DNA of 64,000 nt, taken from positions 20,576,752 to 20,640,751 of the forward strand of contig OX155967.1 in the NCBI GenBank assembly GCA_944548615.1, in the 5' to 3' direction. Shown here piece by piece: positions 32,738 through 43,487 of this stretch. The notes below the pieces were generated by a model, which was given only the letters and a program-made list of their open reading frames with translations, ran no database searches and was not told the origin of the DNA. A program made the translations under genes and the position numbers. The stretch comes from Micropterix aruncella. Lineage: Eukaryota; Arthropoda; Insecta; Lepidoptera; Micropterigidae. Each line of letters opens with the position of its first letter. The stretch's first letter is position 1.

Positions 32738-35700
32738 TGTTCATTTTTGATTAATTGTTTTAGCCTATATGATTCTGGCCACATAATATCTGACCATTTC
32801 TCTTGCCGCAACTAGTCAACCCTACTAACTAAAGCGCAAAACGCATATCTTAAGATGGATCGAAAAATTTTATAAATTTTACATTCCAAATACAATATAA
32901 TTATAATCCCCTTAAAGCATTTAAATAATTTTACAGATAAATCCAATTTTTGACACCCATCCCATTATTGTAAATAATATATTGTAAATACTTTACAAAG
33001 CTGCGTTTTTTTTTAAAAGAAAAATAATGTGTAAAATTTTATAAAATGGCGCTAAATTCGTCTTTTTTGTTAGTTATATTTAATTTTTATGTATTTGTAG
33101 AATCGGACCAGATGTAAAGCAATATATTTTATATTTATATAATTGTTTGTAGGATTGTTTTTCAAATTTAGGTTTAAAAATGCATGTTTGTGTATGTCCC
33201 CTTTAATTTACAGTCTGTGTTGTTCGTATGGGTTATTTTGTGAGTTTCATGACATGTCCTCCGATAGTTTCTGACAAGAAATGGATATTATTGCGTGAAA
33301 ATTAAAAGTTATAGTGTCAGAGAATTTTGGCAAAATTTATTTATTTATTCACATTTATTCTTACCATACGTACCACTTACTTAAAACTTTTATACTATAA
33401 ACTATGTATTTACCTAATTCATTGATTTGTAGCTGTGCTAAGTTCACTGTTCAAATATCCATTTCTAGCTAAGCCAAACATACTGCATTTAGAGTACGAA
33501 GCGTCCGCACCGTAAAACAGTGTTGAACAATGTTAGTTCAATCTCGCGGTAAAGCGAACAATACGCGATCCTAGCACGACAGTGATTGTCGGGTATAAAC
33601 AGACCGATTCTTCTAATAATGATAGAAATATACAAATATAAGGTACAACTAGAAGCATCAACCTTTAATCTATGTCTAATATACAAGCTCCCCTGAAAAT
33701 ATTAGGCACAAGTTTTGTTAAAAATGGCATACCCAATTTACATATACATATACATTTAAATGCATGAGCACAACAGAAAATAAAATGACAATTTAGACAA
33801 TGCCGTTGCATGCTTTCAAAGTTATATTCACATCTCTCTGAGCCCAGGTTACATAGCGCATACATTAAACGCAAATGATTACCTTTCAATTGTGCTAAGA
33901 AAAGAGCAGCTGAGCCCGCCTTGCTAGGCACCCCTGTGTTAAGGCGAACTCACTTCGGGAGTCACACTAGAGTGTTTATATAAATGTGAAACATTTTATT
34001 TGATGACAATGTACATTAATATTTCCAAGTATTATTGTCTCCGAAGATAATTAATCACGTCGATGCACTGATGCAATGAATGGGCATCGCTTCTTACGTT
34101 TTTCGACGAAAACGCAAAGCGGAAACGGATTTCGCACCGTTACATGTAATATTTCTCGTTGAATAACTGTGCGAAGATTACATCCAGCATTAATTATTCA
34201 GCGCTTGCATCATATTCGGTAATGCAATTGCAATAATAATCACGGAAGAGTATCTATTCTTGCGAAAAAACGCAATTTTTCAATGTTTCCGTGCTGTTAT
34301 ACCTCTTGGTAATTCATTATTTATGAAATGTTATATTCAATAAATGCAATATTGGGCAATGCATGCGAGCATTGCAAAAGTTTGCACTGTTTTCATCATA
34401 TAATAGATTGAGATCACATTTTTTTACCAGAGTATAATACAATGTTGCTTTAAGGTTACATCATATAGCCCTGTTATTTGTTTTTTTTTAATTACTAGTC
34501 TATTCGAGCTTAAGTTATTAGACATCATACAAAAAACAGTTCTTCTTAACTACTTAACAAATACAATAAAATTCATTAAAAAAAACAAAAAAACAGGACT
34601 GCCGTTACAGAAAGTGAGCTATAATATTTATAATTTAATTCTTATAAGAGGTTTTTGAGGATTCTAATATATCCACACTTAACCCTTCGAGTAGCTTACC
34701 TACTTTTATGGCAGACCGCGGCAATTTATTGGAATTTCTTGCAATATCGCCGCGCTCGACAAAAAGTACTATAACTATGGAACTACTATAGCAATCACAA
34801 ATAAAATAACTGAGCAATGATCGAATTGAAATTTCTAGTCAATTAGATAATTATGAATAAATATGAGAAAGTCGAAAAATTGGAAAAAACTCGGCATTTC
34901 TTGTACTTGTCTTACTGAAAAATACGGAACCCTATTTAGAAATTGTAAATACTATCGTAATCCTTATAAGATTTTCTATCAAACGTAATAATTCGTTTTG
35001 ATTATTTATATACAAAAATATTTAGATATTAGCTCATAAAAACCAATAAATATTTTGATGATTACTCGAGAGAAAAAAAATGATGATTGTAATTTTACCA
35101 GAAATATTCGCGAAATGACACGCAAAATTATTCTAGCGGCCGTCTATTTATCTATGGTAATAATGAGATATTTGATATGGATTTTAGGATGCGTTCGAAT
35201 TAGAAAATATATTATTGGTCGTTACGTAGTCAACAGTGTTTTGATGTGCAACCAAATTTGGTCGTTACGTAGCCAAAGGGTTTAAGTCGATATGATAGCT
35301 ATGACAGGCTCTATATAGGAATACATTCTGCGTTGCACTGATTTGACCACAGGAAAATGAAATAATCGATGCGATCGAGCAGGGCGAGGAGGATCATTAA
35401 ACTGAATGCGCTTTAAAATCGCGCTGGCATTTATGAAATGATTTTCTGATTCTATCGGATAGACATGACATGAAACAATCGCCAATTTAAGAAATGCCAC
35501 ATTTATTATAATTCAGAAAATTTACAATTATTAATACTAATTCTCAATTATACTTATTTGATAGTCAGTGCTGTTGTCATGGATAACGAAATAAGCACAA
35601 ATTTTGTTTCTCTTACTACAAGACAGTTAAATAAAAAGCAGCCGGGATGAGACGTTTAATAAAAAACATAACTAGAGATGTATTTTTGTCTGTATCATGT

Positions 35701-35806
35701 TTTGGATGTTGTAACTATACCGTTTTATTAAAAAAATATACCCCAAATAAAGTGTTTCCACACAACTGAGTTGTTCGTTTTATTTTATTGGACTACGAGT
35801 TTAGGA
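32738..35806. other. AT-rich stretch, little identified
   Basis: Contains the second copy of the short GCCCGCCTTGCTAGGCAC repeat (33905-33975) and one end of the CACGACTGCC-type element at about 34593 (CAGGACTGCCGTTACAGAAA). No gene recognised; the frames present are short and unlike any family known to me. Confidence 0.5.
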
Positions 35807-36085
35807 ATGGAAGCTGGGTGCAAAAAACACATAGCTTGAGCTTGCACTTAGCTCAAGAAATACGAAATTTCATAAATACACATTCATAAATATACATATC
35901 ATTAATACATTAACAAATTATGTCATAAATACACCCATCGAAAGACATCTGTCGTAAATATGTTAGTATCACACATGTCTAACAGAATACTTTCTATTAG
36001 CGTTTTAAATTAGAGCAGTTACCAATACTTCATCATTTTCAACAAACTTTTATTTAACACTTTTTTATTAGGTCGACCTGTGTGT

Positions 36086-36359
36086 AACCTTTAGGGAGCT
36101 AATAGGCTCTCTTGCAGTTTGGCCACTAAGACCCATATGTTTAGGGTCGGTCAAACTCACGGGTCAACACCCATCTGGCGGCCTCCACAAAGAAGTGCGT
36201 GCCAGGGTATGACTCTCGCCTGCGGGCAAATTTCCCCTAGGACCAAACTTCGGGCGCTCCTGGTCGGTTTGCGAACCGTGCAGCGTCAGCCAGTCGATTG
36301 TGCATTTTTACCGACAGCCGGGGGAGTCTAAAAACAGTACTGTCTCCTATAGAGTGTGG
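36086..36359 (-). mobile_element. Partial copy of the 660-bp family (cluster piece 1)
   Basis: Runs from GAGCTAATAGGCTC to TCTCCTATAGAGTG. It covers only the GAGTTGGCC-side half of the family and is the most diverged piece. A foldback of about 25 bp per arm (CAGCAAGGGCCCATTAACTCC and complement, 36370-36415) joins it to the next copy. Confidence 0.75.
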
Positions 36360-36619
36360 CCCATTAACCCAGCAAGGGCCCATTAACTCCTTGGGAGTTA
36401 ATGGGTCCTTGCTGAGTTGGCCACGAAGACCCATTCTGTTCAGGGTTGGCCACACTCACGGGTCAACACCTATCCGACGGCCTCCACGCATGAAGTGCGA
36501 GCCTGGGTAGGACTCTGGCCTTATGGTCAGTTTCCCCTGGGAATTAACCTTCTGGCGCTCCTGCACGGTCTGCGCACCGTGCGGCGTAAGCCAATCGACT
36601 GTGCACTCTGCCTAACAGT

Positions 36620-39600
36620 TTAGTGGTTTCAAGGCGGCAGGTGAGGGTGGAGAACCCACCCACCGCCCGGGCAGTTATAACGACGGTGGTCGTCTTATCT
36701 GCCCGGGATATCATGCAACGACACCCCGCGCGTACCAGAAGGGTATACGCGCGGGGGGTAAAGAAAGGTAGCCACCCCCCCCGTACCACCCCGAAAACCC
36801 ATTTATTCAGTATAACAAATCAAAAGAAGATAACAAAAGAAGATAAGAAATAGTCGTAAAAATAATAATAAAATAAACACAAAGCAGAGATTAAAGTTAA
36901 ACAAAGACAGGCTACCAAACACAGACAGGATGTCGGGGGAACTAAGTGGTTAGTGAGGGGGTATGCAGACGTATGGGTCATGGGGCGGTCTCGTGGGGGA
37001 CGGCCCAACCAAGGTCCTCAGGCAGGGGACGCGCCCGCGGGGGCGGTTTGGGGGACGGCACATAGACGGGCACTTCGGGCTGGAAGTGGCCTTCGCATCA
37101 CGCCACTGGTGTCGGGGGGGACCCCAAAACTGGGGTTCCCGGAAGCCTCAACTCCTCCCAAAGGGAAACCCACTTCTCCACGAAGCATCGGAACGCGCCG
37201 AAACAACGCCCACACTCGACCAGATCCGCATACCATATCGGTAGGCGCTTGGCGCACGCGCCGACCTCACGCACCAATTCATCCCGTGCGGTCGAGAGCT
37301 TTGGGCATATCCAAATGACGTGTTCTGCCGTTTGAAGTCCATGCCCACACACGCACCAGGGGTCACGGGAGAGTCCAAAGTCAGACAGCTTGGCTTTGAA
37401 CTCCCCATGGCCCCCGACCAGCTGGGTGGTATGGTGATCGAACCGCAGAAAACACGCATTTTTCATTCTCGCCTCTACCGACGGAAAGAAGCAGTGGGTG
37501 AGGCGGCCCGTGCCGCCAGCATCCCACCTCTCCTGCCAAACACGAAGGGATTCCGCACGAATCAGGCGGGCAAACTCCCCAGCTCGATACCCCGCCGGGT
37601 CAACCGAGAGGCCATGAAAGACCACTGGTCCTCCCCGACGATACCGCGCCAACGCTGCGCGCTCCAAAACCTCCAAATCGATGGGCAGGACGCCCGCAAT
37701 GACAGGTAGCGCGAGAGTGGACGTCGTCCTGTACGCCCCGGTCATAGCCACGAGAGGGATGCGCTGCCCACGCAAGAGAGCCACTCGGGTTGCCTCCGGG
37801 ATGTGGTGCTCCGTCCACGCACGTGCAGCGTACGTCACACGTGGTACGAAAACACCTTCGTATATCGTCCTTACCGCAGGGAAACGAATTCCCCAGTCGG
37901 CTCGGCTCGCTTCACGGAGAGCAAAGAAGAGGGACCGGGATTTCTCGGCTACAATTTTCGCGTGCGTAAGGAAGGAAAAGGACGCCGTCAGCGCGACCCC
38001 CAGGTACCGGACAGACTCCGGAAAGGATACCGGGCGGCCGCTCAATCTGATGACCGGTTTACGCTTGAGGCGCCCCTTCAGGAGAAGCGCCTGAGTTTTA
38101 GCCGGTGAGAAGGTCAGTCTGTTACGCTGGCCCCACCCGAGGATGAGGTCCAACGACGCAGCTACCCTTCTCTCGACCTCGGCGCGACTTCTGCCCCCCA
38201 CCAGCAGGAGAGCGTCGTCAGCATATGCACTGACGGCGCATCCCGCCGGGTATGGTAGTCCCAGAAAATCGTCGAAAAGGATGTTCCACAAGGTGGGACC
38301 GAGCACCGACCCTTGCGGACACCCCATCGAGGGGGTTTTCCTTACGCTGGTCGGGCCGTACCTCAGAATAACCGACCTATCAGTGAAATAGCTCCTGACA
38401 ATTTTTAGGAGGTTGTTTGGGCATTGACGGGTTCGAAGCTTGCACAGGATCATCGGCCACCACGCGTTATCGAAAGCACCGGAGATGTCGAGAAAGACTC
38501 CAACAACGTTGGGGCCCTCGTAGTCACGGACCCAGTCCTTAGCAAAAAGGATGGCATCCTCCGTGCTCTTCCCTCGGGTAAATCCGAACTGCCGATCGTT
38601 CTGAGGAGACAGCGTCTCCTCCAGCCGATCACGCACAAGCGCTTCAAGCACCTTGCCCAGAATGGGAAGGAGCGTGATGGGCCTGTACGCCCTCGGATCC
38701 GATCGGGGCTTGTCGTTGCCCTTGGGAATCACCCGCAGGAGGCCCGCCTTCCAGCAGGTGGGAAAGTGGCCCTCATTGATGCATTTCTGCATCAGTACGG
38801 TCACCTCCCACCTGGCAAATTCCCAGACCCGTCTGACGATCACGGCTGTAAGGTTGTCTATCCCAGGCGCCTTCTTAAGCGACAGCGATCCGATTACCCG
38901 GCCAACCTCGTCCGCAGTCACCTCGGATGAGTTTACGACGCGCGAGTCTAAGGCGGCAAGCCGCCGTATTTGTGCGTGGTGGGGGTCGTCATTAACAGTT
39001 AGGTCCGATGGGCACAAGGAATTGAGGAGAGTCTCCAAGGTGCCTCTAGTATCAAGGGGGGCGGAAACACCTTCAACTATACTGGATAGGTATTCTCCGC
39101 CCCTCTTGGCGCCCTTGTCTACCGCAGTCCTCATGTCCCATGGGTTTTCGTTCCCAACGTCTGAGACCCACTTTCTCCAGGAGTCCATCTTAGCACGCCT
39201 AATAGCGGCGTGGTAGACGCTTCGGGCGGAACGGAGATTGCCACGCAATTCCTCTTCACGCTCGGGGGGGAGAGAGCCTCTGCGGCCATCACTCATTCGG
39301 CGGTAGGCCTGCCTGAACACCTTCCGGAGGTCTGAGAGATCGGAAGTCCACCACGGGGCCGCGAAGCCACCGCGGGGTTTCTTTCGACCCAGAACCGACT
39401 CACAGGCCGAGGAGATGGCTTCGTTGAGGGAGACACTGAGTTCCTCGGCCGAGCTGCTGTGTGGAGGAGGGAAGCTGGCAAGCCCCGTAGACAGAGACTC
39501 TCCGAAACGGTCCCAGTCTATATTAGAGGTACGGTACCGCCATTCAGAGATCGACGGTGGGTTTACGCGCCGACCGATGTCGAAAGTAATAAGCCGATGG

Positions 39601-39809
39601 TCCGAGGATGACGAGGACTCGTGCACAGTCCAGTTAACCACCTCTCGGGCGAAGCCCGCAGAGCACAAAGTCAAGTCCACATTGCTGGATCCCCCGGGGC
39701 CGTAGAAGGTCCGGGGCTATCCAGGAGAGTTGATAATATGCAACCCGAAGGTCGCTATCAACTCCTCGACAGCCTCGGCCCTTCCCCGCGCGACTCTATC
39801 CAGGCGGTC
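36620..39809 (-). mobile_element. 5'-truncated R1-clade non-LTR retrotransposon
   Basis: Flanked by exact 12-bp duplications CTGCCTAACAGT (36608-36619 and 39810-39821). The 3' end on the minus strand reads ...GAAACCACTAA with no poly(A), as in several R1/R2-type elements. 3' UTR is 36620-37097. The 5' end is inside the endonuclease domain, so ORF1 and most of the endonuclease are missing. GC content is far above its surroundings. Confidence 0.9.
37098..39680 (-). CDS. R1-clade LINE ORF2, endonuclease C-terminus plus reverse transcriptase
   Basis: An 860-codon open frame without interruption. It starts in the endonuclease tail (SSSSSDHRLITFDI, residues 22-35). Reverse transcriptase motifs follow: KKAPGIDNL near 269-277, GFTRGKSTEDA near 366, FLDISGAFDNAWW near 396-408, GCPQGSVLGP at 453-462 and catalytic YADD at 486-489. 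Near 776-792 a C-x-C-x8-H-x4-C zinc motif (CVCGHGLQTAEHVIWIC) matches the R1-clade tail. The Met at 39680 is not the native start: text matching the upstream endonuclease (EELIATFGLHIINSPG) lies in another frame just before it, so there is also a frameshift near 39715. The polymerase could still be functional, but the copy cannot target sites by itself. Confidence 0.92.
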   Translation of the reverse strand: MDLTLCSAGFAREVVNWTVHESSSSSDHRLITFDIGRRVNPPSISEWRYRTSNIDWDRFGESLSTGLASFPPPHSSSAEELSVSLNEAISSACESVLGRKKPRGGFAAPWWTSDLSDLRKVFRQAYRRMSDGRRGSLPPEREEELRGNLRSARSVYHAAIRRAKMDSWRKWVSDVGNENPWDMRTAVDKGAKRGGEYLSSIVEGVSAPLDTRGTLETLLNSLCPSDLTVNDDPHHAQIRRLAALDSRVVNSSEVTADEVGRVIGSLSLKKAPGIDNLTAVIVRRVWEFARWEVTVLMQKCINEGHFPTCWKAGLLRVIPKGNDKPRSDPRAYRPITLLPILGKVLEALVRDRLEETLSPQNDRQFGFTRGKSTEDAILFAKDWVRDYEGPNVVGVFLDISGAFDNAWWPMILCKLRTRQCPNNLLKIVRSYFTDRSVILRYGPTSVRKTPSMGCPQGSVLGPTLWNILFDDFLGLPYPAGCAVSAYADDALLLVGGRSRAEVERRVAASLDLILGWGQRNRLTFSPAKTQALLLKGRLKRKPVIRLSGRPVSFPESVRYLGVALTASFSFLTHAKIVAEKSRSLFFALREASRADWGIRFPAVRTIYEGVFVPRVTYAARAWTEHHIPEATRVALLRGQRIPLVAMTGAYRTTSTLALPVIAGVLPIDLEVLERAALARYRRGGPVVFHGLSVDPAGYRAGEFARLIRAESLRVWQERWDAGGTGRLTHCFFPSVEARMKNACFLRFDHHTTQLVGGHGEFKAKLSDFGLSRDPWCVCGHGLQTAEHVIWICPKLSTARDELVREVGACAKRLPIWYADLVECGRCFGAFRCFVEKWVSLWEELRLPGTPVLGSPPTPVA

Positions 39810-40261
39810 CTGCCTAACAGTCGGGGGAGTCAGGAAGCAATACTGTTTCCTATAGAGAGGGGTGGTTGTGGACCTTACGGCGACTGCTCTTGAAACGACC
39901 ATCGGCTCTCCGATCCTGGGTGACCAGTCGGGCAAATGACGCTGTGGTCCGCGATAGATTGGGTAAACACCGTTTCACCGCTTCGTAAGGGAGAGGACCG
40001 CGCAAGCGACCTCGAACTCGTAACCAATCGAGAGACTGGAGTAATCTGGTCACAATTGGAAGTAAGGGCGTGAGTGTAAGCCCGCCGGGTAACACTCCTG
40101 GCTATCTCTCGCTGAAGGCGTTGGCCTCTTACGGTCTTGTGGCGTAGCTAGATGGTGGACTGTTTTGTCCTCAAGTCTTCTGTGCTCACTCCAGGGAGAT
40201 AGACGACTAATCGTTAAAATTTCCTGAGGTGACGGGCTCGCCCGCTGTAGTCGACAACCCA

Positions 40262-40680
40262 AGTTGTCTCCTATAGAGCGGGGGTAGTTTTTCACCTTAC
40301 GGCAACTGCTCTTGAAACGATCAATCGGCTACCCGATACCGAGTGATGAGCCGGGCAAAGAATGCCGTGGTCCGCGATAGATTTGGTAGACACCGTATCA
40401 CCGCTATCGTAAGAAGAGAACTGCGCAAGCGACATCATACCTGTAACCAGTCGGGAAACCGGAGTGAACCAGTTGCAACTGATAGTAAGGGCGCTAGTGT
40501 CGGCCCGCTGGTTGACTCGCGGTAAGGCGTTGGCTTCTTACGGGCGTGTGGCGTAACTAGACGGTGGACTGTTTTCGTCCTAAATCTTCTGCGCTCACCT
40601 CACGGGAGACAGAATGATCTAATATCTTTAAAACTTTCCGAGATTACAGGTTCGCCCGTTGTAGTCGACAGCTTTAGTTA
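40262..40680 (-). mobile_element. Partial copy of the 660-bp family (cluster piece 3)
   Basis: Begins TCTCCTATAGAGCGGGGGTA in mid-family and runs to GTTGTAGTCGACAGC. More diverged than piece 2. TGTAACCT follows at about 40684 and also precedes piece 1 at about 36079, so the three pieces may have entered or been copied as one block. Confidence 0.7.
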
Positions 40681-40840
40681 TATGTAACCTGTAATGAAAT
40701 CTGAGGAACCGAATTTCAATTACTTTTGATTGTCGTATCAATATTAAACTTAAGGCAATGATGTGTAGTTCAGATGACCATACAATAATATGGTACCACC
40801 AGCCTGATTGGTCATGGAGCTGGAAAGTAGTCACAGGAAC

Positions 40841-41338
40841 AGTGAGGACTGGGCCACACGATGCGGTGCGGTTGCGGCGCGGCGCCTGAGCGGTGCCGCT
40901 GCGGCGTCCCACATACAAATATCCATGGTGTGTCACACGGTGCGTTCCGGCGTCGCACCGCACGCAAACCGATAATATGCGCCGGAGCGGCACCGCTCAG
41001 TTGTTAAGTGCAGTCGAAGGAGGGTACATGCTTGCCTGTTTCATTTGTTTTCACGTATTTTTGTTAATTTTTAGTCGAAATGTTTAAAATGAGTACCAAC
41101 GAAGAAGACATTGGCATTGACTACCTCATTTCACTAGTTTTACGAACAATTAACTACAACACTATTCGCCCACTGCGGCGTCGTAGTAACGTTGCGGCCC
41201 ACACTGTGCACTGGACGTGTGTAGACTATCGGTGATTGCCATAAAGTGGCAAAAAGAAGAAGAAGAAGTACATGTGTACGCCCATACGGCGAAATCTTTG
41301 CAGTGCGGCGCCGCACCGCATAGTGTGGTCCGGCTCTT
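40841..41338. mobile_element. 498-bp TIR element with 8-bp target duplication
   Basis: Octamers ACAGGAAC flank it (40833-40840, 41339-41346). Ends AGTGAGGACTGGGCCACAC and GTGTGGTCCGGCTCTT are inverted and continue as GATGCGGTGCGG / CCGCACCGCATA. The 8-bp duplication suggests hAT, although the internal start MSTNEEDIGIDYLISLVLRT-like text is not one I can place. Non-autonomous. Confidence 0.75.
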
Positions 41339-41389
41339 ACAGGAACGTAACAAAGTATCCGAGCCGTGTTTGGGCTTGTAAGAGCCTAG

Positions 41390-42049
41390 GGGGCTAAGGG
41401 GCACTTGCTGAGTTAGCCAAGAAGACCTATTCTATTCAGGGTTGGTCACACTCACGGGTCAACACCCATCCGACGGCCTCCACGCATGAAGTAGCCTGGG
41501 TAGGACTCTGGCCTTAGTGTTAGTTTCCCCTAGGAATCACCCTTCTGGCGCTTCTGGACAGTCTGCGCACCGTGCGGCATAAACCAATCGATTGCCCACT
41601 CTGACTAACAGTCGGGGGAGTCTGGAAGCAGTACTGTTTCCTATAGAGCGGGGGTGGTTGCGGACCTTACGGCGACTGCTCTTGAAACGACCGTCGGCTA
41701 CCCGATCCTGGGTGAACAGCCGGATAAAGGATGCCGTGGGCCGCGATAGATTCGGTATACACAGTTTCACCGCTTCGTAAGGGAGATGACAGCGCAAGCG
41801 ACCTCGAACTCGTAACCAATCGAGAGACTGGAGTAATCTGGTCGCAATTGGAAGTAAGGGCGTGAGTGTAAGCCCGCTGGGTAACACTCCTGGCTATCTC
41901 TCTGGAGTTGGCCTCTTACGGGTTTGTCGCGGAGCTTGACGGTGGACTGTTTCGTCCAAGTCTTCTGCGTTCACTCCAGGGAAATAGAACGACTAATCGT
42001 TAAAACTTCCTGAGGTGACGGGATCGCCCGTTGTAGATGACAACTCTAG
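41390..42049 (-). mobile_element. Approximately 660-bp repeat family, full copy 4 with 116-codon frame
   Basis: Exact 14-bp duplications TTGTAAGAGCCTAG at 41376-41389 and 42050-42063 fix the ends. On the minus strand the element begins CAACTAGAGTTGTCATCTAC and ends AGCAAGTGCCCCTTAGCCCC. A frame of 116 codons (41537-41887) starts MLPSGLTLTPLLPIATRLLQ and ends ADCPEAPEG. The same frame with the same length is open at 47547-47897. Long duplications of variable length suggest target-primed reverse transcription, as for LINE-driven SINEs, but no poly(A) tail is seen. Confidence 0.85.
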
Positions 42050-42063
42050 TTGTAAGAGCCTAG

Positions 42064-42964
42064 CAACAATATAATTCAATGACAATTTTTAATACAAACA
42101 CGTGTAATGTTTTCACACGAATTTCGTTTGCCGTCAATAGCAATCGTTCACATATTTTTTCCAGAAAGGCAAGAAAAGTGAATTTTTGGCGTTCTAATTC
42201 CAAGAAATAAAGAGATTTCTACAAACTTTAATTACTGAATTACCTGGACCATTTCTTGATGTTGACCATAGCGGCCTTTAATTTTAGATGTAACGAATAT
42301 TATTTACTTACTCAGCCCATTTTCCGAAAGTCGTTATTCGTAAAACGCTCGGAAGGCAAACTTTGAGCTCCTTAATACAGTAATATCACTACAACGAAAA
42401 CCGTATACTATTTTTTTTATGTCCGTCATGTATTCTTGATGTACACTACGGCTTTATTTTTTCGTTTTTTGACCACATATCCAAGGTATACATTACTTAC
42501 AATTACACAAAATTAAAAAAAAATCTTCCTGTATCATTCTAATTTTCTCAGAAATAAAATAAGATTCTTATATAATACTTATACTATATTAAAGTTCACT
42601 CTTTTAGCAATACGACATAATATAAATTATTGTCATTAGAAAGGAGAAAACACTGCAAAAAACAATTAGAAATTGTGTATATATTTGCTTGCGCAAGAGA
42701 AGAGCGCTCAGTGCCGCGGTTTTTCTCCCAGGGTTGAATAGTTATTTATTTATTTATTTATTTATTTATCCTATCTTTTATAGTTACATCCAAAAAAAAA
42801 TGCGTTCATTTTTTCAACTCATTTTAAAAGAATACCTACGCTATTTTGTAATACGGCTCTTAACAGTAATTTTAATCGTGTCTTTCACCATCAGAAAAAA
42901 ATATTCGTCTTTCATTCCACGAACCGTATATTCTTACGTACTTTTGAACATTTCAACGTCATAA
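42064..42964. other. AT-rich stretch
   Basis: Contains a (TTTA)n run near 42740-42768. No gene or family recognised. Confidence 0.5.
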
Positions 42965-42970
42965 TGTTGG

Positions 42971-43425
42971 GTATAAAAGCAACGATATTGTAAGTATAAA
43001 ATCTCTCTTTAGTTACTCGATTCGTGACTCGCATCATCTACTATGGTAAGTCGTCTCTGTATACAATTTAACTTCTAGATAATTAAATGGTTTAAATATC
43101 AATATTTGTGTTTACTTGCTCTCTGTCCGACTGAGGTAAAAATCGACTTAAGATTGGAAACCTGGTCTTCACACAGCATCAGAAACGGGAGACCAGGCCA
43201 TTTACAATAGTGATGACCCCAACAAGCAGTAGTATCTTCCGACGTGCGGCATAACGTTTGCGAATCATCCATCGACCACGACACGCATCAACGCAGCCTT
43301 CGATCAACTTTCAAGCAACCTTCAATCGACAACGGCGACTTCAATCAACATTTCTTCGATCAACTATCAAGAACATCAATCAACTTCAAGCATCGCCACA
43401 CCCAGCATTCTACGGGACAGAGAGT
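42971..43425 (+). other. Possible promoter with small spliced non-coding exons
   Basis: TATA-like GTATAAAAG at 42971 and GTATAAAA near 42994 precede a strong donor CTATG|GTAAGT at 43045/43046. After about 100 bp comes a less AT-rich tract (about 43130-43424) with repeated ATCAAC/TCAACTT text and a donor-like GAGA|GTAAGA at 43424. No long frame. It may be the 5' leader of an unrecognised retroelement or a non-coding transcript. Confidence 0.3.
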
Positions 43426-43487
43426 AAGATTCTTTAAAAATAATTATTTTTTTTGGGATGTACTCTGATTATTTAAAATTTTCAGTG

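Larger units (their letters stand above)
36405..40258 (-). mobile_element. Copy of the 660-bp family split by the R1-clade LINE
   Basis: 36405-36619 and 39810-40258 read through as one copy when the LINE and one 12-bp duplication are removed. The uninterrupted counterpart is at about 46083-46755 in opposite orientation. Confidence 0.85.
35807..40291. repeat. Left arm of a 1.29-kb inverted repeat, interrupted by a LINE
   Basis: 35807-36619 plus 39810-40291 correspond in order, and in reverse complement, to 46063-47351. Shared landmarks include GCTGGGTGCAAAAAACACAT-like text at the outer end, AATTATGTCATAAATACACC-like text, ATTAGGTCGACCTG, the 660-bp-family pieces, and CCCAAGTTGTCTCCTATAGA at the inner end. 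The spacer is 5.8 kb. Confidence 0.85.

Noticed and set aside
36623..37318. Plus-strand frames over the R1-clade LINE 3' UTR
   Set aside because: GC-rich antisense sequence with overlapping frames on both strands and no motif.
38424..39216. Plus-strand frames of 168 and 187 residues
   Set aside because: They are antisense shadows of the GC-rich R1-clade reverse transcriptase.
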